The notes under the pieces: model-generated
Told to the model about the DNA's origin: nothing
The model's input: only the letters and a program-made list of their open reading frames with translations
Database searches by the model: none
DNA from: Lewinellaceae bacterium
GTDB taxonomy: Bacteria; Bacteroidota; Bacteroidia; Chitinophagales; Saprospiraceae
Direction: 5' to 3'
Length of the DNA: 64,000 bases
Assembly: GCA_020636375.1 (NCBI GenBank)
Contig: JACJXZ010000008.1
Coordinates: 248,001 to 312,000, forward strand
Program-made: the position numbers and the translations under genes
Shown here: positions 43,267 through 51,544 of the stretch, one piece after another
How positions within the stretch are numbered: position 1 is the first letter of the stretch
Layout: every line of letters starts with the position of its first letter

Positions 43267-45192
43267 TCACTTGATCTGTATTTCCATGATCGGGATCATG
43301 ATCTCCACGCGGGTACCCCGGGCCTCTCCGGTCTCTTCGTCAGTCAGGTCGATGGTATGCACGAAGGATTCCTTGTCTTTGGAGTTGTGGAGGATTTCCA
43401 GGCGCTTCTCTGTGATGTTGGTGCCCCGGGACCGGTGGTTGTGGTACTGGGGGTCCTGCATCCGCAGTTGCCGGGCCTTTTCCCTGCCGATCCCGTTATC
43501 TTCAACCACGCAAAGGATGGTGTCTTCATCGTAGAGGAAAAACAGGACCCGGATCAGGCCGTCGCGTTTGGTGCGCAGGCCGTGTTCAATAGCGTTTTCC
43601 ACATAGGGCTGAATGATCATGGTGGGCACGCCGAGGATGTCCTCCTCGATCTCTTCATCGATGATGATTTCGTATTTCAGGCGGTCCTCGAACCGCAGCT
43701 TCTCATTGATGAACAGGTAATCCTCCAGGAACTCGATCTCCTTTTCCAGGGAGATGATCTCCAGGTCGGAATATTCCAGGCTCTGGCGCATCAGCTGGGC
43801 GAATTTGGCCAGGTATTTGGCGGCGGAAGTGATCTCGTTGGACGTGATATAATTCTGGATGGAGTTCAGCGCGTTGTACATGAAGTGGGGGTTCATCTGG
43901 GCGCGCAGGGCCTTCAGTTGGAGGCGGGTAGCCTGCAGGCGGAGCAGTTCTGTTTCCTGTTTCTTTTTCTCCGCTTCGTATTTGACCTCCAGTTCCAGCT
44001 GTTTCCGCTTATCGACCTGTTCGGAATTTTTGTCGAGGTATTGATCGTGGAGGCACTGGTACCGGTAGGCGTTTTCAAAATCCTCCAGGTTGGCATAGTA
44101 GTTCGCGAAATCCTTACACACCCCTGCCAGTTGTTTGTAATCCTGGATGAGGCGGGCATATTCCAGGGCGCGCGAAAAATGGGACAGGGCGCGCTCCTGT
44201 TCCTCCTGTTCCTGGTAGAGGCGCCCGCGCCAGGCTTCGATGATGGAGAAGTTGTAGTAATCCTCTTCCGATTTGTGTTTGTACAGGTGTTCTGCCCGGT
44301 CGAAGAGTTCCAGCGCCTCCTGGTAGCGGCCTTTTTCATAATAGCAGTATCCGAGGTTGGCGAAGGCGCTGGCACGGGCATACTCGCTGATATCGTCGGT
44401 GATGTCGATGGCCTTCCGGAAGTACTCTTCCGCTTTTTCCTGGTCGTTGAGGGCGATATAACCGATGCCGACGTTGAGATAGTGCCAGGACAAGCGGGTG
44501 CGCATCCCCATGGTTTCGCACATATTGACCACTTTGAGGTAAGAGCGCACGCTTTTCTCCCGGTCGTCGTTGCGTTCATAGACCTTGCCCAGGCCGGAGT
44601 GGATAAGGGTCAGGAAGTAATAATCCTTGAGTTCCAGGGGAGGCCCCTGCATGGTAATGCTTTTATCGGCGGCCAGCAGGAGCTCGATGGCGCGGGAATA
44701 ATTGCCATAGTGCAGGTTCATGAACCCTTCGCGGCAGGTGATGCGGGCCAGCAGGCGGTCATCGGGAAAGCTCTTGAGCAATTTGCCGGATTTTTCCAGG
44801 TACCGGGTCGCCTTTTCCATCTTTTCCTGGTTCATGCAAATCCCCGCGTAGTCGATATAGGCTTCTGCCTGTTGCTTGATGGTGCCGCGTTCTTCCAGTA
44901 TTTCAATAGCTTTCAGGAAATGTTCTTCGGCAGCGGTAAAATTATACAGTTGGTTGTCGATGGTAGCCGCATACCAGTGGTAGTTGAGTTTAAAATCCGG
45001 GTTGGGATATTCCCCCAGTATCCCGCACAATTCGCCGAGCAGTTCCTGCGCCCGGCGGATGTTGGTATAGGTATAATGGCCGGCCAGCTTGTCCAGCGAG
45101 ATCAGGCGCTGCAAAGGGTCCTTTTGCTGGCGGAGCTTGTATTCCAGCTCACTGACATTGACGACTTGCGGAACGGGGCTTCCCAAAAACAT
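43267..45192 (-). CDS. TPR-containing LytS-type histidine kinase
   Basis: This kinase of 641 residues is probably the sensor for the LytTR regulator encoded upstream. About 400 residues of tetratricopeptide-type helices (repeated A..NLGYCYYEKGRYQEALELFDRA units) are followed by a coiled coil and a His_kinase domain with QMNPHFMYNALNSIQNYI (phospho-His), then an ATPase with QPYVENAIEHG and EDNGIGREKA. No transmembrane segment is seen between TPRs and kinase. I start it at the ATG 45192 because the longer frame to TTG 45249 runs through a terminator hairpin; that extension would encode a hydrophobic stretch, so a signal-anchored form cannot be excluded. Confidence 0.88.
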   Translation of the reverse strand: MFLGSPVPQVVNVSELEYKLRQQKDPLQRLISLDKLAGHYTYTNIRRAQELLGELCGILGEYPNPDFKLNYHWYAATIDNQLYNFTAAEEHFLKAIEILEERGTIKQQAEAYIDYAGICMNQEKMEKATRYLEKSGKLLKSFPDDRLLARITCREGFMNLHYGNYSRAIELLLAADKSITMQGPPLELKDYYFLTLIHSGLGKVYERNDDREKSVRSYLKVVNMCETMGMRTRLSWHYLNVGIGYIALNDQEKAEEYFRKAIDITDDISEYARASAFANLGYCYYEKGRYQEALELFDRAEHLYKHKSEEDYYNFSIIEAWRGRLYQEQEEQERALSHFSRALEYARLIQDYKQLAGVCKDFANYYANLEDFENAYRYQCLHDQYLDKNSEQVDKRKQLELEVKYEAEKKKQETELLRLQATRLQLKALRAQMNPHFMYNALNSIQNYITSNEITSAAKYLAKFAQLMRQSLEYSDLEIISLEKEIEFLEDYLFINEKLRFEDRLKYEIIIDEEIEEDILGVPTMIIQPYVENAIEHGLRTKRDGLIRVLFFLYDEDTILCVVEDNGIGREKARQLRMQDPQYHNHRSRGTNITEKRLEILHNSKDKESFVHTIDLTDEETGEARGTRVEIMIPIMEIQIK

Positions 45193-45207
45193 AGCAATAA
45201 TAAAAAT

Positions 45208-45246
45208 AAAAAAAAGGGCTATATCTCTATTTACAGATATAGCCCT
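45208..45246 (-). terminator. Rho-independent terminator/attenuator between peptide and kinase genes
   Basis: A 12-bp perfect stem (45235-45246 with 45215-45226) around an 8-nt loop is followed on the minus strand by a run of T. It lies 26 bp after the peptide stop codon and 16 bp before the kinase ATG, so most transcripts should end after the peptide, with some reading into the kinase gene. Confidence 0.85.
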
Positions 45247-45271
45247 CAAGATACTATATTTTTAGATATGG

Positions 45272-45415
45272 TCACTGGGGTACTATACCTCCGCAACCAT
45301 TATTCCAATTTTTGTTCTTGCCTTTTTTACCGCCAACGATCTTTTTCATATCGCCTTTCTTGATCGTTTTGAGGTCTTTCTTCAGGTCGTCGAGATTTTT
45401 CTTGGATTTTCCCAT
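45272..45415 (-). CDS. Small peptide with double-glycine leader
   Basis: This 47-residue gene lies between the regulator and kinase genes. Its leader (residues 1-29) begins MGKSKKNLDDLKKDLKTIKK and ends in MKKIVGG, the double-glycine processing pattern of Bacteroidota bacteriocin-like and RiPP precursors. The remaining core of 18 residues starts KKGKNKNWNNG, has one Cys and ends GGIVPQ. Location beside a LytTR/LytS pair suggests a signalling peptide, or a bacteriocin controlled by it. No C39 peptidase-transporter is in view. The start context AAATACTATGGGAAAA is complementary to the conserved segment of modules A-C. Confidence 0.75.
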   Translation of the reverse strand: MGKSKKNLDDLKKDLKTIKKGDMKKIVGGKKGKNKNWNNGCGGIVPQ

Positions 45416-45689
45416 AGTATTTCATTTTGTGTACACGGGACCGGATTCTTTTGTTCTGATACCGTTACTTGTCAGTAAAAGTAAAAAAATATTCTATTGC
45501 CACGAAGCCGGAAGGCAAGCCTGGCTTACATTTTTTTATTATGAATAAATAGAAGTTCCATGCCAGCACTGTGGCATTGTAAATTGGTTTGTTTATCGTC
45601 AACTGGGTATGTAAAAAGCCTGGATGGGGGTAGATAGCAGATGAAGAGGCCGCAAAGTTGTCCTTTTTCTCTGAAAAGGGCAAGTTTTT
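45416..45689. other. Spacer between LytTR regulator and peptide genes
   Basis: No further gene was found. TACTTTTA near 45480 on the minus strand resembles a -7 box with one mismatch and could start the peptide transcript ~60 bp before its ATG. Confidence 0.4.
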
Positions 45690-46451
45690 TTACAGCCCTT
45701 CCTGGAGGCGTTTCATCTGCTCCATAAAGGCGGGCCGCCGCCTTCGGGAAACTTCGATCTTGATATCGTCATCCATAATCAAATAGCCACCATCACCCTT
45801 TACAAACTTTCGCATGTAGTTCAGGTTAATAACGTGCCGTTTATGAACGCGGTAGAAGTTGAAGGGGGCCAGCAGGTCCTCGTAAGCTTTAATGGTTTTC
45901 GAGGCTGTGATTCTTTCTCCGCTGTGGAGGTAGATGTGCGTATAATTATCTTCTGCTTCGAAGCGGACGATATCCCGTATGTTGACGAAATAAATCCCGT
46001 CGAGCGCAGAAATGCTCATCTTGGTGAAGGCATTCGGATTGTTGTAGTAGCTGTTGAAAATTTCGAGGCGCCGGTCAATTTGCCCGTCTCGCCGGGGGCG
46101 GATGCGGGCGACCGCATCCTTGAGCTCGTCCGGGTCGATCGGCTTGAGGATATAGCCGATGGAACTGTAATTGCAGGCCTTGATCGCAAAGTCCTGGTAA
46201 GCCGTAACGAAAATGACTTCGAAACCCACCGGCCGGAGCTGGTTGAGCAACTGGAAGACCTGGCCGTCCGGCAGGCTGATGTCCAGGAAAGCTACATCCG
46301 GGTCAATGTCCGGGCTGGCCAGCAGCCCCAAAGCCTCTTCGTTGGTCGTAGCTTCACCGATCACTTCCACCTCTTCGCAATACTTGCCCAGCAGGTTCTT
46401 CAGGTTGTTCAACCCTTTGACTTCATCCTCAACGATAACGGCTTTTATCAC
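45690..46451 (-). CDS. LytTR-family response regulator
   Basis: The 253-residue protein has a receiver domain with acidic residues VEDE near the start, the phospho-acceptor Asp in VAFLDISLPDG and the Lys in YILKPID. A LytTR DNA-binding domain follows (VRFEAEDNYTHIYLHSGERI, then NFYRVHKRHVINLNYMRKF). It is the expected partner of the TPR histidine kinase encoded downstream, with the double-glycine peptide gene between them. Translation starts at GTG. LytTR regulators commonly control peptide or surface genes, so the peptide is a plausible target. Confidence 0.92.
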   Translation of the reverse strand: MIKAVIVEDEVKGLNNLKNLLGKYCEEVEVIGEATTNEEALGLLASPDIDPDVAFLDISLPDGQVFQLLNQLRPVGFEVIFVTAYQDFAIKACNYSSIGYILKPIDPDELKDAVARIRPRRDGQIDRRLEIFNSYYNNPNAFTKMSISALDGIYFVNIRDIVRFEAEDNYTHIYLHSGERITASKTIKAYEDLLAPFNFYRVHKRHVINLNYMRKFVKGDGGYLIMDDDIKIEVSRRRRPAFMEQMKRLQEGL

Positions 46452-46929
46452 GGCTTTCCAAATTTAAGTTGCAAAAAAAGCATTGACGCCAATCTTACAA
46501 CATAGCCTCCCGTCCTTGTTAACAAGATATACGGGGTTTTCAAAAAAAAGTTACCTTTTTGATGTTGGTTTCTTTGCTGAAAGCCAATGGCTTCAGCTTT
46601 TTCAGGCTGATGGTGTAGAAATTAGGCCTCTCAAAGCTCCTGGTGGTAGTTCTGTGCTTGTCGTTTGGAAACGAATTCCTTGCACCGGCAATCATTAAAA
46701 AGCACCTCCTGTGCTGGAAAGTCACTTTTTATGAGTACCTGTTCGAACAACAAAATAAATTAAAAATATTCGAATATTAAAATTTTTATCAAATATTTTT
46801 TTGCCGGCAACCCTCCGCGAAACACTTCGGCCAAACACCCCCTTGCCTTTCCTGAAAAGCGACAAAAGCATAAAAAAATATGGAGAGCCCCGCAAAGGTT
46901 CGTATTTTCTGCCCGCAAACGAAGAATTC
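46452..46929. other. Divergent intergenic region with LytTR promoter
   Basis: TAAATTTG on the minus strand (46466-46459) is a perfect -7 box only ~7 bp before the regulator GTG; TTG at 46492-46490 is 23 bp upstream. This would give an almost leaderless mRNA. A hairpin at 46576-46597 (GCTGAAAGCC/GGCTTCAGC) followed by TTTTT points to a plus-strand terminator. No gene is strongly supported. Confidence 0.4.
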
Positions 46930-47757
46930 ATGCCGGTTGCCCAAAGAGATAAACAAAAGGAAAAGATTCACGAGATCATCTTCGAGGCCGACACGCCGAT
47001 GGGGAAAGCCTTCGACGTCATCCTGCTCATCCTGATCATGGCCAGCGTGGTGGTCGTCATGCTGGAAAGCGTCCAGCGCCTGCAGGCCGGCTACAGCAAC
47101 CTGTTCTACGCGCTGGAGTGGGGCTTCACCATCATCTTCACCATCGAATACCTGCTCCGGCTGTACTGCGTTTACCGGCCCCTCCGATATGCCACTTCTT
47201 TTTTCGGGATCATCGATCTGCTGGCCATCCTGCCGACCTACATCAGCGTCTTCGTTTACGGCACCCAGTATCTGCTGGTTATCCGGGGGCTGCGGCTGCT
47301 CCGGATTTTCCGCATCTTCAAGCTGGGCCACTTCCTCGTCGAAGCAGACTCCATCGTCAAGGCCCTGAAGGCCAGCCGGGCCAAGATCACTGTTTTCCTG
47401 CTCTTCATCCTGCTCCTGGTCATCGTCATCGGTTCTGTCATGTACCTCATCGAGGGCGGCCAGAACGAGGGCTTCTCCAGCATTCCCCGCGCCATTTACT
47501 GGACCATCGTCACCCTCACTACTGTAGGTTACGGGGACATTACCCCTGTGACCGAACTGGGCCAGTTCCTCTCAGCCTTCATCATGCTCCTGGGGTACGC
47601 CATCCTCGCCGTGCCCACCGGCATCGTATCGGCCGAAATGGTCGCGGAAAGCAGGCGGTCTTCCCAAAGCAATACCCAGGCCTGCCGGTACTGCGGCCGC
47701 GAAGGGCATACGGATGACGCCGTGTTTTGCAAATACTGCGGGGAAAAGCTCAATTGA
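46930..47757 (+). CDS. Voltage-gated-type potassium channel with C-terminal zinc ribbon
   Basis: This 275-residue ion channel has six transmembrane segments. S4 carries regularly spaced arginines (VIRGLRLLRIFRIFKL) and the pore filter is TVGYGD, selective for potassium. After S6 (FIMLLGYAILAVPTGIVSAEM) the short C-terminus forms a zinc ribbon, CRYCG...CKYCG. I use the ATG at 46930; an in-frame upstream extension to 46801 has no channel similarity. The ribbon tail is a known variation in bacterial ion transporters, as I recall. Confidence 0.92.
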   Translation: MPVAQRDKQKEKIHEIIFEADTPMGKAFDVILLILIMASVVVVMLESVQRLQAGYSNLFYALEWGFTIIFTIEYLLRLYCVYRPLRYATSFFGIIDLLAILPTYISVFVYGTQYLLVIRGLRLLRIFRIFKLGHFLVEADSIVKALKASRAKITVFLLFILLLVIVIGSVMYLIEGGQNEGFSSIPRAIYWTIVTLTTVGYGDITPVTELGQFLSAFIMLLGYAILAVPTGIVSAEMVAESRRSSQSNTQACRYCGREGHTDDAVFCKYCGEKLN

Positions 47758-47764
47758 CCGCCCG

Positions 47765-48184
47765 CTACGTCCCCGGCACGTGCGTCGTCGCAAACAGCCG
47801 CTTGATGCTGTATTTGCCCACTCCGTTGGCCCAAACCATGAACATCCCCCCAATGATGGCGATGTTTTTCATGAAAAGGATGGATTGCAGGCGCTGGGCA
47901 GGCTCCGGGTCGTTCCAGAAAGAATGCACGATGAAGGTCACCGGCACCCAGTACAGCAATAGTATGGAGATGCCCAGCCCGGCGCGGTAGCCGACCAGCA
48001 GCATCGCCCCTCCCAGCACCAGGACGAGGATGGCGCCGACCAGCAACAGGTCCTGGTTCCACGTCAGGCCGTAGGCCGCCATCTTTTCTTTGGTCTCTTT
48101 AAAATAAAAAATGGAATCGTAGGCTTCGTACAGGAAAATGAAGGAGAGCATGGCCCTGCCTAAGAGGTCTATTATGTTTTTCAT
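47765..48184 (-). CDS. DoxX family membrane protein
   Basis: This 139-residue protein has four transmembrane segments and the DoxX-like N-terminus (LLGRAMLSFIFLYEAYDSIFYF), with the central GAILVLVLGGAMLLVGYRAGLG and the final MKNIAIIGGMFMV. DoxX-family proteins are small quinone-related or stress-linked membrane proteins without a uniform function. It ends 7 bp from the convergent channel gene. Confidence 0.85.
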   Translation of the reverse strand: MKNIIDLLGRAMLSFIFLYEAYDSIFYFKETKEKMAAYGLTWNQDLLLVGAILVLVLGGAMLLVGYRAGLGISILLLYWVPVTFIVHSFWNDPEPAQRLQSILFMKNIAIIGGMFMVWANGVGKYSIKRLFATTHVPGT

Positions 48185-48349
48185 CTGAATGTTTATTTGG
48201 AAGGGACAGGCCCTGGATTTTTATGGCGGGCGACAAGTTCGGCATTTTCCGGCACTTCCTTCAGCGCGGGTGGAAATTTAATGAGAGGAGAAAGCACCGG
48301 GCCGAAACAGGAAAATGCGTGGAAATGCGACAATTTGCCCATGCAACAA

Positions 48350-49909
48350 TCACCCGCTCACATACCGCCCTACTGCCCGCGCCACGTTCTGGCCGTCCAT
48401 GGCGGCGGAGATGATGCCGCCGGCATAACCGGCACCTTCGCCGGCGGGAAACAGGCCGGGTGCCTCCTCATGCATATAGGTTTCGCGGTTGCGGGGAATA
48501 CGGACGGGCGCGCTTGTCCGGCTTTCCGCCCCGATGACGTTGGCCTCTTCCGTGAAGTAGCCTTTCATCTTGCGGCCGAATTCGCGCACGCCCTCCCGGA
48601 GGCGGCGGTAAATGTCGGGCGGCAGCAGTTCGTAGAGCGGCGCCGGGTACAGGCCCGGGATGTAGGAAGACCCCGGCAGGTTTTGGGAGAGGCGGCCCGC
48701 TACAAAATCGGTCAGCCGCAAAGCGGGGGCTTTCTGGCTGCCGTCGCCGGCGGCAAACAGGGTTTGTTCGACGCTGCGCTGGAACTCCAGGGCTGCGAAA
48801 ACGCCGTATTGCTCAAAGGGTGCCAGATCTTCCAGTTCTACCGCCACCACCGTTCCGGAATTGGCGTAGGCGGAATCCCTGCGGGACATCGACATGCCGT
48901 TTACCACGATCTCGCCCGGGGCGGTCGCCGCCGGCACCACCAACCCGCCCGGGCACATGCAGAAGGAAAAGACCCCGCGGCCGTCCACCTGGCAGGCCAG
49001 GCGGTAACTCGAAGCCGGCAGGTTTTCTTCCCGGGGCGACTGGTTGTACTGTATGCGGTCGATGAGTAATTGCGGATGCTCGATGCGGACGCCGAGGGCA
49101 AACGGCTTGGCCTCGATGCGTATGCCCTTGCGGTGCAGCAGGTAGTAAATGTCCCGCGCCGAATGGCCCGTGGCGAGCATGACCGCTTCTCCCCGGTGCT
49201 CCTCCTTATCGTTCACCACGACGCCTTGCATCCGGCCTCCTTCGATCAGGAAATCCGTCACCTGGCTGTCAAAATGGATTTCGCCGCCGTAGTGCAGGAT
49301 GGTCTCGCGAATGTTGGCGACGATCTTCGGCAGTTTGTTGGACCCAATGTGGGGGTGAGCGTCGACAAGGATGTCGGGGCTGGCGCCATGCTCCACCAGG
49401 AGGCGCATGGCCTTTTCGATGTCGCCGCGTTTATGGGAGCGGGTATAGAGTTTTCCATCGGAATACGTGCCGGCGCCCCCTTCGCCGAAACAATAGTTGG
49501 AATCGGGGTTGACTTCCCCGAACTGCTGAATGGCCCGCAGGTCGCGGCGGCGGGCCCGCACGTCCTTTCCCCGGTCGAACAGGACGGGTTTCAGGCCGGT
49601 TTCGATCAATTCCAGCGCGCCGAAATAGCCCGCCGGGCCGGCGCCGACAATGATCACGGGCGGGGCGTCGGATACCGGGTGGAAGCCGCTCAGGATCGCC
49701 GGCTCCGGTTCGTAGGCCTGGCCAGCGTATACTGCCGCTCTCAGGCGGACGAGCGGCCGGGCGCCCCGTGCGTCGATCGACCGGCGAATGACCCGGACCT
49801 CTTGGATATCCCGGGCCGGCAGCCGGCTTTTCTGTATGGCGCGTTGCCGGACCAGCGCCTCATCCGCCGCTTCTGCCGGCAGCAATTTCAATTCCAGTTC
49901 TCTGATCAC
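48350..49909 (-). CDS. FAD-dependent oxidoreductase (COG2509-type)
   Basis: The 519-residue flavoprotein has an N-terminal ~85-residue domain, then the FAD-binding motif VIIVGAGPAGYFGALELIE, and the family block NYCFGEGGAGTYSDGKLYTR. Further motifs are VMLATGHSARD and, near the end, GEGAGYAGGIISAAMDGQNVA, which closes the FAD site. This corresponds to the uncharacterised dehydrogenase family COG2509. Its reaction is unknown. It overlaps the preceding gene by 4 bp, so the two are translationally coupled. Confidence 0.88.
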   Translation of the reverse strand: MIRELELKLLPAEAADEALVRQRAIQKSRLPARDIQEVRVIRRSIDARGARPLVRLRAAVYAGQAYEPEPAILSGFHPVSDAPPVIIVGAGPAGYFGALELIETGLKPVLFDRGKDVRARRRDLRAIQQFGEVNPDSNYCFGEGGAGTYSDGKLYTRSHKRGDIEKAMRLLVEHGASPDILVDAHPHIGSNKLPKIVANIRETILHYGGEIHFDSQVTDFLIEGGRMQGVVVNDKEEHRGEAVMLATGHSARDIYYLLHRKGIRIEAKPFALGVRIEHPQLLIDRIQYNQSPREENLPASSYRLACQVDGRGVFSFCMCPGGLVVPAATAPGEIVVNGMSMSRRDSAYANSGTVVAVELEDLAPFEQYGVFAALEFQRSVEQTLFAAGDGSQKAPALRLTDFVAGRLSQNLPGSSYIPGLYPAPLYELLPPDIYRRLREGVREFGRKMKGYFTEEANVIGAESRTSAPVRIPRNRETYMHEEAPGLFPAGEGAGYAGGIISAAMDGQNVARAVGRYVSG

Positions 49910-50589
49910 TGCTTGCCACTATTTGTCGGATCCGGAACGCCCGGCCGCCGCCGCCAGGTAGAATCGGGCAGCGGCAGGATGATTTTCTCTTCCACTGTGT
50001 CCTTCGGTGCCTCGGGGACCGCCTCCCGGAGCTCGTCGCTTACCGCTCCGGATTCCCGCGCCAGCTTCTTGCGCGGCCGGTAGGCCCCGATGCGCTCTTC
50101 GCCGCGCTCCTGGCGGGGGCGCTTCCAGGTGTTGGCGGAGGCCGCCGAAAAATCGTCGGGAATGAAGATGCGGATTTTCACGATCTCGTATTTCTCCTGG
50201 TCATTGCTGCGCGGGTTGTACCGGCCCCGGGGCACTTGTTCCGACGCTTCTTCTTTACCGGTATTGAGTTTTACCTTCAGTTGCCTCTCCGGGGTGGATG
50301 AGAGGATGAGAGAATCGCCGCCTTCCCGGGAGTTGAAATTGTACCGCCCCTTTTCGAGCAGGTGGTCGAACACCCCACGGGAAGCGTAATACATTTTGAT
50401 GTTGCTCTCCGTCATAACGGTATTCCCCGCCCACGGCACCACCTCGTAAGCGTCTTCCTCATAGATATTGAGGACGATCGCGGTTGCACTGTCGGGCAAT
50501 TCGAAAGTCTGGAAAAGGGTCTTGACCAGTTGGGCGCGGGCAGGGGCGCTGGCCAGCATCAGGGAAGCCAGCCAAAGGATAGTCTTCAT
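49906..50589 (-). CDS. Secreted hypothetical protein, paralogue of the gene at 50734
   Basis: This 227-residue protein has a signal peptide (ending near APARAQ). The N-terminal half is a beta-rich domain with KTLFQTFELPDSATAIVLNI and the segment LLEKGRYNF, which matches the same positions in the protein encoded at 50734-51180. The C-terminal ~70 residues are basic and Pro/Glu-rich. The pair probably arose by duplication. Function is unknown; the domain is reminiscent of putative auto-transporter-like DUF4097 strands. Its end overlaps the FAD protein start. Confidence 0.65.
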   Translation of the reverse strand: MKTILWLASLMLASAPARAQLVKTLFQTFELPDSATAIVLNIYEEDAYEVVPWAGNTVMTESNIKMYYASRGVFDHLLEKGRYNFNSREGGDSLILSSTPERQLKVKLNTGKEEASEQVPRGRYNPRSNDQEKYEIVKIRIFIPDDFSAASANTWKRPRQERGEERIGAYRPRKKLARESGAVSDELREAVPEAPKDTVEEKIILPLPDSTWRRRPGVPDPTNSGKQ

Positions 50590-50671
50590 GTCGTTCGATA
50601 TTCAGAAAAGCGTCCAGGATTGCCGGCCGCCCGCCTGCGCCTTGCTATGGCGGGCAGCCCGTCCGAAAACA

Positions 50672-50705
50672 ATAAAGGTGTAATGCCGAAACGGCATTAC
50701 ACCCT
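50672..50705 (-). terminator. Rho-independent terminator after the gene at 50734
   Basis: A 12-bp stem (50677-50688 with 50692-50703) with a 3-nt AAA apex is followed on the minus strand by TTTATTGTTTT. It lies ~30 bp beyond the stop codon and separates the two paralogous genes. Confidence 0.75.
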
Positions 50706-50733
50706 TATAACGTACGCTTCTTTCAAAAGTTGT

Positions 50734-51180
50734 TTACAGGGAAGAGCTTGGTGCTTCCGCGCTGGCGCTTTTGCTGTCCGGTACTTTTACGATCACGTTC
50801 TCGGGGGCGAAAACGATGTAGGACACTTCGTCCTGCAGGGGTTTTCCTCCGACTTTGACCTCCATAGCCAGCATGGGGGCAAGCACCTTGTAGGTTTCTT
50901 CCTCGATTTCGTGGCGGAGGTTGTAACGGCCGGCCTGGACCAGAGATTTTAGAAGCGCTTCGCTTCCTTCCCTGAGCGTTACCTGCATTTGCACCCGGAG
51001 GAAATTGTTGTTCCAGGTTCTCACCTCGATCGGGCCATCCATCTGGAGTGCGACTTGCTGGTTCCCCTCTAGGTTGAAGGATTTGACAAGTGTTTTTTCC
51101 ACCTGTTGCCCATAGGTCATAGAGCTTACGAACAAGAGGAGGACTGTCAGCATTGGGGATTGAAGTAAAAAATTTCTCAT
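50734..51180 (-). CDS. Secreted hypothetical protein, beta-rich
   Basis: This 148-residue protein has a signal peptide ending in TYGQQ. The mature part contains KTLVKSFNLEGNQQVALQM, VRTWNNNFLRVQMQVTL and LVQAGRYNLR, similar to the protein encoded downstream. Unusually for this window it has a strong Shine-Dalgarno sequence, AGGAGG, 6 bp before the ATG. It also has its own promoter and terminator. Function is unknown. Confidence 0.7.
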   Translation of the reverse strand: MRNFLLQSPMLTVLLLFVSSMTYGQQVEKTLVKSFNLEGNQQVALQMDGPIEVRTWNNNFLRVQMQVTLREGSEALLKSLVQAGRYNLRHEIEEETYKVLAPMLAMEVKVGGKPLQDEVSYIVFAPENVIVKVPDSKSASAEAPSSSL

Positions 51181-51208
51181 AGGCGCCTCCTTTTATTTTT
51201 AAAAATTA

Positions 51209-51238
51209 CAAATTACTGTTTTTTTTTAAAAGAGTCAA
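51209..51238 (-). promoter_or_regulatory. Promoter of the gene at 50734-51180
   Basis: On the minus strand TTG (51238-51236) and TAATTTG (51215-51209) are separated by 20 bp. The -7 element is one base shorter than TAnnTTTG. It lies ~29 bp before the ATG. Confidence 0.5.
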
Positions 51239-51421
51239 TGCGCACTATCGGCGCTATCTGCTTTCTTTTCGTACTAATAAGACTCTTTCCAGGGCCAAAA
51301 CGCTGCCTGAGCGGGGGGATTGTTGGATTGTTATATTGATGAATTGCCGTAATGCTAAATTGTTATATTGTTGGCTACGCCTGCGAAGTTGGTGACGGAG
51401 TAAGGAATTGTTCATGTTTCT

Positions 51422-51526
51422 TATACTACTGGATGCCCCAAACGCCTAATAGCCACAAAGACACCAAGCCACAAAGAACCACAAAGGCTTACTTATGCCG
51501 CCTTAGTGTCCGTCATACTACTGGAC
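51422..51526. repeat. Dispersed repeat, CACAAAGACACC family (copy 2)
   Basis: GCCACAAAGACACCAAGCCACAAAG lies at 51452-51476 in variant form, bracketed by direct copies of ATACTACTGGA at 51424 and 51515. Together with AT-rich sequence it fills the gap 51239-51544; no gene was seen there. Confidence 0.65.
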
Positions 51527-51544
51527 ATTTTTCAACAATCCCAC

